This document shows positions 28,960 to 38,103 of a stretch of DNA of 64,000 bases, piece by piece. Each line of letters begins with the position of its first letter. Position 1 is the first letter of the stretch. Origin of the DNA: Albimonas marina (GTDB lineage Bacteria; Pseudomonadota; Alphaproteobacteria; Rhodobacterales; Rhodobacteraceae); NCBI RefSeq assembly GCF_029223255.1, contig NZ_JARHUC010000004.1, positions 248,001 through 312,000 on the forward strand, written 5' to 3'. The notes below the pieces were generated by a model, which saw nothing but the letters and a program-made list of their open reading frames with translations, made no database searches and was not told the origin of the DNA. The translations under genes were made by a program, and so were the position numbers.

Positions 28960-29511
28960 TCAGCCGCCGTTCTGCGAGGGCGGGGAGAACACGCTCTTCA
29001 CCCGGCCGCCGGAGATCTCGCCGACGCCCGCGTTGAGGTCGATTCGCAGCGACTGGCCGGAGATCGCGTTCTCGCCCTGGGTCAGCACCACGTCGCCGCC
29101 CATGGTCACCACGCCGTTCGAGACGTCGTATTCCGCCCACTCGCCTTTCGCCGTCTCGGCGCCCGACGACAGGAACACCGAACCCTCGGCGCGCAGCTTC
29201 TCGATCTCGCCGGTGCCCTGGGAGGAGGCCTGGCCGCCGCCGGCGCCGCCGTAGTTCACGGTGACCTTGTCCGCGGTCAGGCGCAGCGTGCCCTGGCCGG
29301 CGACGACCTCGCCGGTGAAGGTGGCGGTCTGGGCCTGGTTGTTCACCGCAAGGCTGTCGGCGGTGATCTCGATCGGCTGGGTGCTGTCGTGCTTGAACGA
29401 GCCGAAGGGGTTGTCGCCGGACTGCGCAGCCGCGCCCTGCGCGCCGGCCGCGATCGCGGCCGCCGCGACGATCGCCGCGAGCCGACGGCGCGGCGCCATT
29501 TCGAAGGTCAT
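28960..29511 (-). CDS. lptA: LPS transport periplasmic protein LptA
   Basis: A 183-residue periplasmic protein that bridges LptC to the outer-membrane LptDE complex. It has a signal peptide (LAAIVAAAAIAAGAQGAAA) and one OstA/LptA-type beta-jelly-roll repeat, with DSTQPIEITADSLAV and TFTGEVVAGQGTLRLTADKV as the recognisable strands and ISGGRVKSVFSP near the end. The start at MTFEMAPRRR allows a normal n-region; MAPRRR, four codons later, is an alternative. It precedes lptB by 5 bp, so the two are translationally close. Confidence 0.93.
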   Translation of the reverse strand: MTFEMAPRRRLAAIVAAAAIAAGAQGAAAQSGDNPFGSFKHDSTQPIEITADSLAVNNQAQTATFTGEVVAGQGTLRLTADKVTVNYGGAGGGQASSQGTGEIEKLRAEGSVFLSSGAETAKGEWAEYDVSNGVVTMGGDVVLTQGENAISGQSLRIDLNAGVGEISGGRVKSVFSPPSQNGG

Positions 29512-29585
29512 GCTCGACGTCCCGTATCGCAGGGCCTGCGCGCAGGATGCGCGCCCGCGGCCCGTTTCCCCCCGCCCGCCTTGCG

Positions 29586-30245
29586 TCATTCGCCGGCGGC
29601 CGCCGGCGTCCAGGTGACCCGGACGCCGTTCTCGAACCAAAGATAGTCGCCCGGCTCTGCGTCGCCAAGCGTGTCCGAACCGGGCTCTCCCGCCTCGACC
29701 CGGCGCGCCCGGAAGGAGCCGGACTCGATCGAGCCGGCGGGACCCCTGGCGCTGACCGGGCCGGGGGCCGAGGCCTCGCCCGCCTTCAGGTTCGCCTCGA
29801 TCCGGTCCGTCGTCACCTCGTAGCCATCCGAGGTGGTCATGGTCACCGCGCCGTCCAGCGCCAGAAGCTGGTCCTTGGGCCGCAGCGAGCCATGGGCGGC
29901 CGCGACCGTGATCCGCCGCCCCTCCGCCTGGGTGAAGGCCGCGCGCACGGCGTCGAGCTCCACCAGCTTCGGGTCCGGCCCGTCGGGGGTGGCGCGCTCG
30001 GCCTCGACCACGAAGGGCTCTCCCTGGGCGGTCGAACCCTCGATGCGGGGATTGGAGACCGAGAGCCCCTCGCCCAGCTGGATCAGGTCGGCCGACGAGT
30101 AGATCAGCCCGAGGTCGAGATCGTCGCGCCCGGGCAGCAGGAAGATCGCCGACAGCAGCGCCAGCGCCAGCAGCGGCAGGCCGATCTTCAGCCGCCGGAC
30201 CAGCCGCGAATAGGCCGAGACGTCGCGCCGCGGGGTCGGCGGCAT
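29586..30245 (-). CDS. lptC: LPS export protein LptC
   Basis: A 219-residue bitopic protein with one N-terminal transmembrane helix (IGLPLLALALLSAIFLLP) and a periplasmic LptC jelly-roll with motifs such as YSSADLIQLGEGLSVSNPRIEG and the NLKAGEASAPGPV region. Together with LptA and LptB it carries LPS from the inner membrane. The start at MPPTPRRD leaves a 4-bp gap to kdsD; an upstream ATG would overlap the kdsD end. The order kdsD-lptC-lptA-lptB matches the E. coli kdsD-kdsC-lptC-lptA-lptB locus, without kdsC. Confidence 0.93.
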   Translation of the reverse strand: MPPTPRRDVSAYSRLVRRLKIGLPLLALALLSAIFLLPGRDDLDLGLIYSSADLIQLGEGLSVSNPRIEGSTAQGEPFVVEAERATPDGPDPKLVELDAVRAAFTQAEGRRITVAAAHGSLRPKDQLLALDGAVTMTTSDGYEVTTDRIEANLKAGEASAPGPVSARGPAGSIESGSFRARRVEAGEPGSDTLGDAEPGDYLWFENGVRVTWTPAAAGE

Positions 30246-30249
30246 CGGC

Positions 30250-31281
30250 TCATCCCCCCGCGCCGGCGCCGCCGTCGACCCCGGCGCGCAGGCAGTCGTG
30301 GACATGCACGATGCCCACGGGCGCGGGGCCCGCGGCGGGGTCGGCGACGAAGATGCACAGCACCGGCCGCTCGCGCCGGTTCATCACCGCCAGCGCCTCG
30401 GAGGCGAGCGCGTCGGGGCGGATGGTGCGCGGATCGCGCGAGCAGACCTCGCCGGCCTTGCGGTCCAGCAGCCCGTCCATGTTGCGCCGGAGGTCGCCGT
30501 CGGTGATCGCGCCGACCAGCCCGCCGTCGGGCCCGGTGACCCCGGCGATGCCGAAGCCCTTCTGGCTCATGATCAGCAGCACGTCGCGCATCGAGGCGTC
30601 TTCGGAGACCAGCGGCATCTCGGCGCCCGCGTGCATCAGGTCGCGCACCTTGATCAGCTGCGCGCCCAGCTTGCCGCCGGGATGGAAGACGCGGAACCCC
30701 TCGGCGGTGAAGTGCCGCCGCTCCATCAGCGCCACGGCCAGCGCGTCGCCCAGCGCCAGCGCCAGCGTGGTCGAGGTGGTGGGGGCGAGGCCGACCGAGC
30801 ACGCCTCGGGCGCGCGCGGCAGCAGCAGCGCCACGTCCGACTGCACCAGCAGCGCGGATTCGGGGCGCGAGGCCATGCCGATCAGCGGGATCGCGAAGCG
30901 CTTGCAGTGCGCGATCACGTCCGCGAGCTCGGGCGTGCCGCCGGAGTTCGACAGCACCAGCGCCACGTCGGAGCGGGTCAGCATCCCGAGATCGCCGTGC
31001 GAGGCCTCGGCCGGGTGCAGGAAGAACGAGGGCGTGCCGGTGGAGGCGAGCGTGGCCGAGATCTTGCGCCCCACGTGGCCCGACTTGCCCATGCCGCAGA
31101 CGACGATCCGGCCCTCGCAGGCCAGCATCATCTCGATCGCGTCGGCGAAGCTGTCGCCCAGCGTCTGCGCGAAGCCGGCCAGCGCCTCGGCCTCCAGCCG
31201 CAGCACGCGGCGGCCGATCTCCATGTCCTTGGCGCGCGCCTCGGCGGGGGAGCGGTCTTCGGCTGCTTGGGTCTGGGTCAC
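30250..31281 (-). CDS. kdsD: D-arabinose 5-phosphate isomerase (KpsF/GutQ family)
   Basis: Converts ribulose-5-phosphate to arabinose-5-phosphate, first step of Kdo synthesis for LPS. The 343 residues contain an N-terminal SIS domain with VVCGMGKSGHVGRKI and SHGDLGML, then two CBS domains (VRDLMHAGAEMPLVSEDAS and TIRPDALASEALAVM). Catalytic residues of the family (Lys of MGKSG, Glu of PAEASHGD, His of EGFRVFHPGGKLG) are all present. The gene leads the lpt block and is preceded by rnd. Confidence 0.95.
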   Translation of the reverse strand: MTQTQAAEDRSPAEARAKDMEIGRRVLRLEAEALAGFAQTLGDSFADAIEMMLACEGRIVVCGMGKSGHVGRKISATLASTGTPSFFLHPAEASHGDLGMLTRSDVALVLSNSGGTPELADVIAHCKRFAIPLIGMASRPESALLVQSDVALLLPRAPEACSVGLAPTTSTTLALALGDALAVALMERRHFTAEGFRVFHPGGKLGAQLIKVRDLMHAGAEMPLVSEDASMRDVLLIMSQKGFGIAGVTGPDGGLVGAITDGDLRRNMDGLLDRKAGEVCSRDPRTIRPDALASEALAVMNRRERPVLCIFVADPAAGPAPVGIVHVHDCLRAGVDGGAGAGG

Positions 31282-31330
31282 GGGCGTTCCGCCTTCTCGC
31301 GTTCAGGGGGCCGGAGGGGATGCGGGGGGC

Positions 31331-31942
31331 TCAGTGGGCGAAGATGTCCTCTTCCGGCCAGCCCGCGAGATCGAGGGCCGCCCGGTCCGGCAGGAAATCG
31401 AAACAGCGGGCCGCGATTTCAAGGCGCCCCTCCCGCGCGAGCCGGGTCTCGAGCTCCGCCTTCAGCCGGTGCAGGTGCAGGACGTCGGAGGCCGCGTACT
31501 CCAGCTGCGCGTCGCTCAGCCTGTCCGCGCCCCAGTCCGAGCTCTGCTGGACCTTGGACATGTCGACGCCCAGAAGCTCGGCGCACAGGTTCTTCAGCCC
31601 GTGGCGGTCGGTGTAGGTGCGCACCAGCTTCGAGGCGATCTTGGTGCACCACACGGGCCGCGCCACGACGCCCCAGCGATGGGCCATGACGGCGATGTCG
31701 AAGCGGCCGAAGTGGAACAGCTTCAGCACGTTCGGGTCGGCCAGCATCTTCTCGAGGTTCGGGGCGCGGGGGCTGTCGAGCGGGATGCGCACCACGTGCG
31801 CGTCCCCGTCCCCGGCCGAGAGCTGCACCACGCACAGCCGGTCGCGGTGGGGGCGCAGGCCCATGGTCTCGGTGTCGATGGCGACGACGGGGCCCAGGTC
31901 GAGCCCGTCGGGCAGATCGCCCTCGTGGGAATGGATGGTCAT
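31331..31942 (-). CDS. rnd: Ribonuclease D-type 3'-5' exonuclease
   Basis: A 203-residue short RNase D-type protein, lacking the C-terminal HRDC domain of long RNase D. It has the DEDDy exonuclease motifs: ExoI IDTETMGL (Asp and Glu), ExoII KLFHFGRFDIA (Asp) and ExoIII YAASDVLHLH (Tyr and Asp). The start is MTIHSHEGDL; the upstream frame is unlikely. In the family it trims tRNA or other small RNA 3' ends. It lies 49 bp ahead of kdsD on the same strand, so it may be part of the kdsD-lpt unit. Confidence 0.92.
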   Translation of the reverse strand: MTIHSHEGDLPDGLDLGPVVAIDTETMGLRPHRDRLCVVQLSAGDGDAHVVRIPLDSPRAPNLEKMLADPNVLKLFHFGRFDIAVMAHRWGVVARPVWCTKIASKLVRTYTDRHGLKNLCAELLGVDMSKVQQSSDWGADRLSDAQLEYAASDVLHLHRLKAELETRLAREGRLEIAARCFDFLPDRAALDLAGWPEEDIFAH

Positions 31943-32044
31943 CGCGAGCCTCCGGCCGTCCGAGCCGTCACGCCGGCCCGCGTCGGCGCCGGTCATGCCC
32001 GCTGGCGGGGCGAAGATCAACCGGGACGGCGATTCGGGGCGGGC

Positions 32045-32455
32045 TCAGAACAGCAGCGCGGCCAGCAGCAGCAGCCCCAGACCCAGCGCCAGGACCCGGT
32101 TGAAGGCGATGTCCGGGCGCGCCCCGGGCGGCGCGTGGGGCGGATAGTCGACCAGCCAGCGCCCCGCCTCGGCCGAGCGGCGCAGCAGCTCCATGTCGAT
32201 CTCGATCCGGGGGAGGCGCGCGTGGGGCGGGCGGACGAACAGCGCGCCGAGGTTCCAGCCTTCCTCGCCATGATGGAAATACCACCGATAGCCGTCGAGG
32301 CTCACGCCGAAGCGCTCGGCGTAGCCTTGCATCAGGTCGACGTGGTCGTCGCCCTCGACGCCCAGGTCGCCCAGCGTGGTCCGCGGGCCGATCGGGCCGC
32401 GGCCCGCGGTCTCCTCGCGCACGAAGGCGACGATGTCCTCGATCCGGCAGGTCAT
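32045..32455 (-). CDS. DUF1493-like protein with C-terminal membrane helix
   Basis: A 136-residue protein whose N-terminal part resembles the DUF1493 family: LGDLGVEGDDHVDLMQGYAERFGVSLDGYRWYFHHGEEG (best short motif EGDDHVDLMQGYAERF). Family members are small uncharacterised acidic proteins. The C-terminus is a single hydrophobic helix (VLALGLGLLLLAALLF) ending the protein, so it is probably tail-anchored in the membrane. The start is set at MTCRIEDIV. It lies between rnd and the tRNA-Leu gene. Confidence 0.7.
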   Translation of the reverse strand: MTCRIEDIVAFVREETAGRGPIGPRTTLGDLGVEGDDHVDLMQGYAERFGVSLDGYRWYFHHGEEGWNLGALFVRPPHARLPRIEIDMELLRRSAEAGRWLVDYPPHAPPGARPDIAFNRVLALGLGLLLLAALLF

Positions 32456-32541
32456 CGGCGCGCGCGCCTCGGGGCGGGAGATGTCGGGGGGCCTGAAACG
32501 CGACCGCCCCGCCGAGGGATGCTCGGCGGGGCGGAAGCGAC

Positions 32542-32628
32542 TGGTGCCCAGGAGAAGACTCGAACTTCCACTTCCATACGGAAACCAGCACCTGAAGCTG
32601 GCGCGTCTACCAATTCCGCCACCTGGGC
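32542..32628 (-). tRNA. tRNA-Leu (anticodon CAG)
   Basis: An 87-nt class II tRNA on the minus strand. Acceptor GCCCAGG pairs with CCTGGGC, the anticodon stem CCAGC/GCTGG holds loop TTCAGGT, giving anticodon CAG, and a long variable arm (TTTCCGTATGGAAG region) follows. The CCA end is encoded. It reads CUG, the dominant leucine codon in this genome. Confidence 0.97.
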
Positions 32629-32888
32629 AGGTGTCGTGGAGCGGGGATTTATTGGGTGGCGCGGGGGGTGTCAACGGGGGTCGAGCGGATTTTCCGAAGC
32701 CTTTTCGCCCACGGCCCTCGTCCATCGCGCCGCACCCCGGCGCGGAGCCGCGGGCCGCTGCGTCAGGCGGATCGCGGCGATGCGCGGCGGGGGCGGAGCG
32801 CGGGGAGGGCGCGGCCGCGGCGGAGGTCCCGCGGCGGGGGAATCGCATAGGGGCGGGGCGAATCTCCCCCCGATTCAGGCCCCGGGCG

Positions 32889-33983
32889 TCAGCCGCGCCA
32901 GGGGCGAAGCTCGCGGCCTTCGCGCAGCCACAGGCGGCCTTCGGGCAGGTCGAGCCGCGCGCCGCCCACGTCGCGGCGGAAGCGCCCCTCGGTCAGGCGG
33001 AAGGCCTCGCCGGCCAGCAGGCGGCGGCCCAGCTCGGTCCGGCGCAGCTTCGCGCCGCGCAGGCTGCGGCCCGCGCCCTTCCATTCCAGCGCCGGCGGGG
33101 CGATCTCGGGGTCGGCGAGCTCCCCCAGCAGTTTCGCAAGCCACAGGTCCCCCAGCCGGTCGGGGCCGACGTTGGCGCGCAGGGCGGCGCCGAGGATCTT
33201 GCGCGCCGGCGTCCAGTCGTCCCCGGCGGCGGCCAGCAGCAGGGCGTCCTCGCGCGCCAGGCCGGACTCGGCCGAGGGGAAGCGCGCCAGCCGCGCCGCC
33301 AGGGCCGCGGCGACGCCCGGCAGCGGCCAGGCGCCAGGCGCGCGGGCGGCGAGGCGGGGCAGGTCCGTGGGGTCGGAGGCGGCGGCGGCCCAGATCTCGG
33401 CCAGCGCCTCGGCCATCGGCGCGACGGGGCGCGCGGGCGGGGCCGCGGCCAGCAGCGCGGGCGGCAGGGTCGCGAGCCCGCCCGAGGCCCCGCCGGCGCC
33501 GTCGCCCAGGGCGGAGGCCACCGGGTCGGCGGCCTCGGGCCCCGCGTGGACGCGGACATGGAGGCGGTCGAGCGCGCCCTCCTGCCCGGCGAGGCGCGCG
33601 AGGAACGCCAGCGCCAGGATCTCCTGCAGCGAAGCGGCCATGGCGAACTCCACCGTCCCGGCCTCGGCCAGCGCTCTTCGCAGCGTCGCGAGGTCGGCGG
33701 GAATCGCCTGTTCCGGCTCGGGCACGCCCTCGATCGCTTCGGGGACCGGGGGGCCGTCGAGGGTCGCGCGCCAGGCCGCGGCGCGCGCCCCGGCCCAGGC
33801 GGCGTCGTCCGCGGGGCCGTCGAGCGGCGGCAGCGGCCCGCAGGAGATCTCGTCGCGCAGGGCCGCGGCGCCGGGGCGGCCGGCCGCGGCCAGCGCCCCG
33901 CAGGCGCCGTCGCCCAGCGCCAGCAGCAGGACGCCTCCGGGCGCGTCGTCGGTCGTCGGAGACTGGATCGCGCGCTTGGCCAT
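32889..33983 (-). CDS. DUF1835-like domain protein
   Basis: A 364-residue cytoplasmic protein. The N-terminus (GGVLLLALGDGACGALAAAG, then RDEISCGPLPPL) resembles the DUF1835 domain, where a short beta strand and the phrase xDxxxxGPL are characteristic. The C-terminal half carries a DUF3658-like arrangement with Arg-rich LRRTELGRRLLAGEAFRLTEGRFR and ends ELRPWRG. Function unknown. The start at MAKRAIQSP follows a GGAGG-like context on the minus strand. It is divergent from the NDUFA9-like gene, with about 175 bp between starts. Confidence 0.75.
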   Translation of the reverse strand: MAKRAIQSPTTDDAPGGVLLLALGDGACGALAAAGRPGAAALRDEISCGPLPPLDGPADDAAWAGARAAAWRATLDGPPVPEAIEGVPEPEQAIPADLATLRRALAEAGTVEFAMAASLQEILALAFLARLAGQEGALDRLHVRVHAGPEAADPVASALGDGAGGASGGLATLPPALLAAAPPARPVAPMAEALAEIWAAAASDPTDLPRLAARAPGAWPLPGVAAALAARLARFPSAESGLAREDALLLAAAGDDWTPARKILGAALRANVGPDRLGDLWLAKLLGELADPEIAPPALEWKGAGRSLRGAKLRRTELGRRLLAGEAFRLTEGRFRRDVGGARLDLPEGRLWLREGRELRPWRG

Positions 33984-34158
33984 GGGAGGTCCCCGCAGGA
34001 TTCGTCGAATTGCCGCCTTGTTCCGGCGTGTCTGCGAGACTAGAGGAAAACCGTGGCCGCATGCAGGCGTTCGCGCCCGCGCGCCGCGCGAAACTTCCGA
34101 CCGCGCGCCTCCCCCCGGGGGCGGCGCGGTCCGCAGCAGCATCGGGAGAGCCAGGCGC

Positions 34159-35154
34159 ATGACCCAGTCCGCCCCTCTGGTGACCATCTTCGGCGGCTCC
34201 GGCTTCGTCGGGCGCTACGTCGCGCAGCGCATGGCGCGGCGCGGCTGGCGGGTCCGCGCCGCGGTGCGCCGCCCGAACGAGGCGATGTTCCTGCGCCCCT
34301 ACGGCGACGTCGGCCAGGTGGAGCCGGTGCAGGCCAACATCCGCGACGACGCCTCGGTGGCCAAAGCCTGCCTGGGCGCGGACGCGGTGATCAACTGCGT
34401 GGGCATCCTGGCCGAGGCCGGCAAGCAGTCCTTCGAGTCGGTGCAGGCGCAGGGCGCCGCCCGGGTGGCGAAGGCCGCGGCCGAGGCGGGGGTGAAGACC
34501 TTCGTGCAGATCTCGGCCATCGGCGCGGACGCCGAGGGCCCCTCCGACTACGCCCGCACCAAGGCCGCGGGCGAGAAGGCCGTGCTCGACGCCTTCCCCG
34601 ACGCGGTGATCCTGCGTCCCTCGGTGATCTTCGGGATGGAGGACGAGTTCTTCAACCGCTTCGCCGGCATGGCGCGGATCTCGCCGGTGCTGCCGATCGT
34701 GGGCGGCGAGACTCGCCTGCAGCCGGTCTACGTGGCCGACGTGGCCGAGGCCGCGGCCCGCGCCGCCTGCGGCGAGGCGGCGCCGGGGATCTACGAGCTC
34801 GGCGGCCCCGAGGCCGCGACCCTGCGCGAGCTGCTGGAGCGGATGCTGAAGTTGATCCGCCGCCGCCGGCTGATCGTGGACATGCCCGCGGGGCTGGCGG
34901 GGATCCCGGCCTCGATCCTCTCGACCCTGCAGTCGCTGTCGGGCGGGCTCTACGTCAACCGGACGCTGACCTCGGACATGATCGCCCAGCTGGGGCGGGA
35001 CAACGTGGTCGCGGACGACGCCAGGACCTTCGCGGACCTCGGGATCGAGCCCACCGCGATGGAGGCGATCCTCGAGAGCTACCTCTACGCCTACCGCCCG
35101 CAGGGCCAGTATTCGCGCCTGACCGAGAGCGCGAAGAACATGCGCGGCGCCTGA
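34159..35154 (+). CDS. NDUFA9-like atypical SDR (complex I accessory-type protein)
   Basis: A 331-residue short-chain dehydrogenase-like protein resembling the 39-kDa NDUFA9 accessory subunit of respiratory complex I. The Rossmann motif is VTIFGGSGFVGRYVAQ (GxxGxxG) at the N-terminus, followed by AVRRPNEA, SAIGADAEGPSDYARTKAAGE (with the YxxxK pair) and LRPSVIFGMEDEF. The gene sits alone here, away from nuo genes. A role in complex I assembly or quinone chemistry is inferred from family members. The start ATG at 34159 follows GAGAGCC. Confidence 0.88.
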   Translation: MTQSAPLVTIFGGSGFVGRYVAQRMARRGWRVRAAVRRPNEAMFLRPYGDVGQVEPVQANIRDDASVAKACLGADAVINCVGILAEAGKQSFESVQAQGAARVAKAAAEAGVKTFVQISAIGADAEGPSDYARTKAAGEKAVLDAFPDAVILRPSVIFGMEDEFFNRFAGMARISPVLPIVGGETRLQPVYVADVAEAAARAACGEAAPGIYELGGPEAATLRELLERMLKLIRRRRLIVDMPAGLAGIPASILSTLQSLSGGLYVNRTLTSDMIAQLGRDNVVADDARTFADLGIEPTAMEAILESYLYAYRPQGQYSRLTESAKNMRGA

Positions 35155-35409
35155 CAGGGCGACGTCGGCGGGACTTGAGCGGCCGCGCGGGGGGACCTGC
35201 GCGGCCGCTTGGCGTCCGGGGGGAGGGCGAAGCGCCATGGCGCGAACGGCGACGGGGCGCGGGACGCCGCGAAATGCGGCGTCATCGACGGCCTGCGTCG
35301 AAATTCAATCTACTTTACTGAAATAATTAGAAAATAATTTCGGCCATCGCCCCCGCCGCTCCGCCGTGGTCGAGGATGACGCGGCCTGTCGCTCAGTTGC
35401 GCCGCCGCC

Positions 35410-36129
35410 TCACCGCCTGCCCGGCAGATCCCCGGCCTCGTCCACGTCCGACAACCGATCCGCGAACCCCGCCCGCCGCCCGCCCAGCGTCGCGAGCGCG
35501 TCGGCGAGCGCGTGGGGCGTGGACCACTGGGCGCCCTCGAACAGGCGCGCGGGCAGGGCCGTGCCGTTGCGCAGGCCCACCAGCCAGAAGCCGCCGTCCG
35601 TCGCGGGGCCGAACACCGCCTCGGCGCCGCCCAGGGCGCGGAAGGCGCGCGCAAGGGCGGCGGGCGTGGCGTCGGGGATGTCGGAGCCGATCAGCGCCAC
35701 CGGCCCGCGCCAGCGCCCCCGGCCCGGGCCGCGCAGGGCGCGGGCCATGCGCACGCCCAGGTCGCCGGGGCCCTGGGGGATGCGGGGCAGGGCGGGGGGC
35801 CAGATGCGGCTCGCCAGCCCCTCGGCGTCGGGCGACACCGCCAGCACCACCCGGAACCGCGGATCGGCGGCGAGGCGGCGCAGGCCCTCCAGCGCCTGCC
35901 GGCGATGCCAGCGCGCGGCCTCCAGCCGGCCGATGCCGCGGGCGAGACGGGTCTTCACCCGGCCGGGGCGCGGCTCCTTCGCGAAGACGATCACCGTGGG
36001 CCGGGCGGAGGCGGCGAGGGCCTCCGGCCCGCCCGATTGCCCGGTCGGCCGCGCGCCGCCGGGGGAGGGAGCACGCCCGCCGCCGGGCGCAGGGGGGCGC
36101 TTGCGGGCGCCCCTGCGCCTAACGGGCAT
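35410..36129 (-). CDS. TIGR04282-type transferase (DUF2064)
   Basis: A 239-residue glycosyltransferase-A-like protein of the 'rSAM/selenodomain-associated transferase 1' family. Its core starts VIVFAKEPRPGRVKTRLARG near residue 46 and includes GPVALIGSDIPD (a DxD-like metal site) and FGPATDGGFWLVGL. The N-terminal 43 residues are Arg/Pro/Gly-rich and probably unstructured. The ATG at 36129 overlaps the stop of the TIGR04283 gene by 11 bp, indicating coupling. No radical SAM partner is visible in the window, so the acceptor is unknown. Confidence 0.85.
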   Translation of the reverse strand: MPVRRRGARKRPPAPGGGRAPSPGGARPTGQSGGPEALAASARPTVIVFAKEPRPGRVKTRLARGIGRLEAARWHRRQALEGLRRLAADPRFRVVLAVSPDAEGLASRIWPPALPRIPQGPGDLGVRMARALRGPGRGRWRGPVALIGSDIPDATPAALARAFRALGGAEAVFGPATDGGFWLVGLRNGTALPARLFEGAQWSTPHALADALATLGGRRAGFADRLSDVDEAGDLPGRR

Positions 36130-36796
36130 AGCGGCGGGCGAGCCGCTCGGGGTCCGCGCCCAGGAAGTAGAGGCCCAGCGTGGTGAGGTTGCGCCAGCCC
36201 CGGCGCAGCCAGCCCTCGGCCCGGTAGCGGCGGGCGGAGGTGACCGCCTCGGCCGCCAGCGGCGCCAGCGGCAGGCGCCGCGCGAGGCTCACGTCCTCCA
36301 TCAGCGGCTGGTCGGGATAGCCGCCGGCGCGGCGATAGTCGGCGGCGCGCACCAGCAGGCCCTGGTCGCCGTAGGGCAGGCCCAGGCGCCGGGCGCGGAA
36401 ATTGGCCCAGGCCGCGACCAGCGCGGCCGGCGTCCCCGGCTCGTCGAAGCGCAGGCGGAACCAGCCGGCGCGGTCGGGGCGCTCCTCCATGTGGCGGCGC
36501 ACGGCGGCGGACCAGCCGGGCGACAGCACCGTGTCGGCGTGCAGGAACAGCAGCCACTCGCCCTTCGCGGCCTGCGCCCCGCGGGCGAGCTGGCCGCCCC
36601 GCCCCGCGGGCCCTGTCATCAGCACCGCCCCGGCGGCGTCCGCCACCTCGGCGATGGCGTCGCGCGAGCCGCCGTCGCTCAGGATCACCTCGCGGATCAG
36701 CCCCTCGGTCAGCGCGGTGGCGAGCGCGCCCAGACAGGGCCCGATCTCCTCCACCGCGTCGAGGGTGGGGATCACGATCGACAGCGGCGCGGCCAT
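36119..36796 (-). CDS. TIGR04283-type glycosyltransferase family 2
   Basis: A 225-residue GT2-fold transferase of the 'rSAM/selenodomain-associated transferase 2' family. It begins MAAPLSIVIPTLDAVEEI, has the DGGSRD nucleotide-binding loop and the DxD-like LFLHADTVL, and the C-terminal PYGDQGLLVRAADY motif. It lacks membrane helices. Its ATG overlaps the upstream MFS stop codon (TGATG) and its own end overlaps the TIGR04282 gene, so the two transferases form a coupled pair. In cyanobacteria similar pairs occur with arsenosugar genes; no such genes are seen here. Confidence 0.87.
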   Translation of the reverse strand: MAAPLSIVIPTLDAVEEIGPCLGALATALTEGLIREVILSDGGSRDAIAEVADAAGAVLMTGPAGRGGQLARGAQAAKGEWLLFLHADTVLSPGWSAAVRRHMEERPDRAGWFRLRFDEPGTPAALVAAWANFRARRLGLPYGDQGLLVRAADYRRAGGYPDQPLMEDVSLARRLPLAPLAAEAVTSARRYRAEGWLRRGWRNLTTLGLYFLGADPERLARRYAR

Positions 36797-38103
36797 CAGG
36801 CGACCTTGCCCCAGCGCACCGCGACCAGGCCCACCGCGCCCGCGGCGCCGATGATCAGCGCCAGCGGCACGACGGTTCCGTCGAAGATCTCCGCCATCAG
36901 CCCCCCCAGAGCCACCCCGCACAAGGTTCCCGACGCCGACAGCACCGAGGAGGCCGAGCCTGCCCGGTCCCCCATCGTCGCCAGTCCCATCGACAGCAGG
37001 TTCCCGAACAGGATCCCGAACAGCGCCAGCGTCGGACCTAGCCATAGCATGAACGGAACCAGCGGCGGGACCCCGTCGAAAGCCCAGGCCGACACGGCCG
37101 CGCCCCCGAAGCCCGAGATCGCCCAGGCCGCCAGCGCGCGGCGCGTCAGCGGGCCGGCCCCGATGGTCATCACCAGGCGGGAGTTGGCGAAGCTGACCAC
37201 CCCGAAGCAGGCCGAGATGCAGCCGAAGGCGAGCGGCAGCCCCCACTCCAGCCCGTAGATCCCGCCCAGAACCGCGTGGGCCGAGCCCAGGAAGGTCGCG
37301 AAGGCGCCGAACACCAGCGCGATGGCGATCACCGCCGCCAGCATCGCGGGGATGCGCAGCATGTCGAGGAAGGTCCGCGCCACCGCGGCGGGGGAGATCG
37401 GGCGCCGCGCCTCGCGCGCCAGCGTCTCGGGCTGGGCCAGCGCGAACCAGATCGTGGTGCCCAGCGCCTGCAGCGCGGTCACCGCGAAGACCCAGCGCCA
37501 GTGCGCGAACTCGACCATCACCTGCCCAACCACGGGGGCGGTGAACACCATCAGCACGAAGACCGAGTTGGTCAGCGAGACGACCCTCGCCATCTCGTCG
37601 CCCGAGAAACGGTCGCGCATGATCGCGTAGCTGACCACCCTGAGCCCGCCGGTGCCGAAGCCCTGCAGGAAGCGCGCCACCACCAGCCACCCGAAGCCGG
37701 GCGCGAGGGAGGCGAGCAGCCCGCCCGCCAGCGCGATCCCCATGCCCACGAAGATCGCCGGCCGCCGCCCGAAGCGGTCCGAGACCGGCCCGAGGCAGAG
37801 CTGCGAGCAGGCCATGCCGAGGAACATGGCCAGGATCGCCCATTGCGGCTTGCTCTCGCCCTCGATCCCGAAACCCTCGGCGATGCGGCCGAGCGCGGGG
37901 ATCACGATGTCGACGGCGAAGGCGTTCATCGCCCCCAGCGCCGCCATCAGCAGCACGAAGCCGGCCGCCGCCTTCTCGGCGCCCGAGGCCGGGCCCCGCG
38001 CCGCCGCCGCCGCGCCGACGCCCGAGGGGCGGGGCGCGTGGCCCGCGGCCTCGGGCCGGACGGCGTCGGCGCGCGGCTCGGTCCGGCGGGGCGGTTCGCT
38101 CAT
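36796..38103 (-). CDS. Bcr/CflA-type MFS multidrug efflux transporter
   Basis: A 435-residue major facilitator with 12 predicted helices. The N-terminal 40 residues are Pro/Ala/Arg-rich. The MFS motif A loop is GPVSDRFGRRPAIFVG after helix 2, followed by FLQGFGTGGLRVVSYAIMRD, typical of the Bcr/CflA drug:H+ antiporter branch. The DIVIPALG motif in helix 1 carries the conserved Asp. It shares the same overall layout as the neighbouring MFS gene (38100-39572), and the two overlap by 4 bp (ATGA). It likely exports a small hydrophobic compound. Confidence 0.9.
   Translation of the reverse strand: MSEPPRRTEPRADAVRPEAAGHAPRPSGVGAAAAARGPASGAEKAAAGFVLLMAALGAMNAFAVDIVIPALGRIAEGFGIEGESKPQWAILAMFLGMACSQLCLGPVSDRFGRRPAIFVGMGIALAGGLLASLAPGFGWLVVARFLQGFGTGGLRVVSYAIMRDRFSGDEMARVVSLTNSVFVLMVFTAPVVGQVMVEFAHWRWVFAVTALQALGTTIWFALAQPETLAREARRPISPAAVARTFLDMLRIPAMLAAVIAIALVFGAFATFLGSAHAVLGGIYGLEWGLPLAFGCISACFGVVSFANSRLVMTIGAGPLTRRALAAWAISGFGGAAVSAWAFDGVPPLVPFMLWLGPTLALFGILFGNLLSMGLATMGDRAGSASSVLSASGTLCGVALGGLMAEIFDGTVVPLALIIGAAGAVGLVAVRWGKVA

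Noticed and set aside
30311-34162. A 1283-residue open frame across kdsD, rnd and the tRNA-Leu gene
   Set aside because: It reads through a tRNA and over four supported genes on the other strand and has no recognisable domain.
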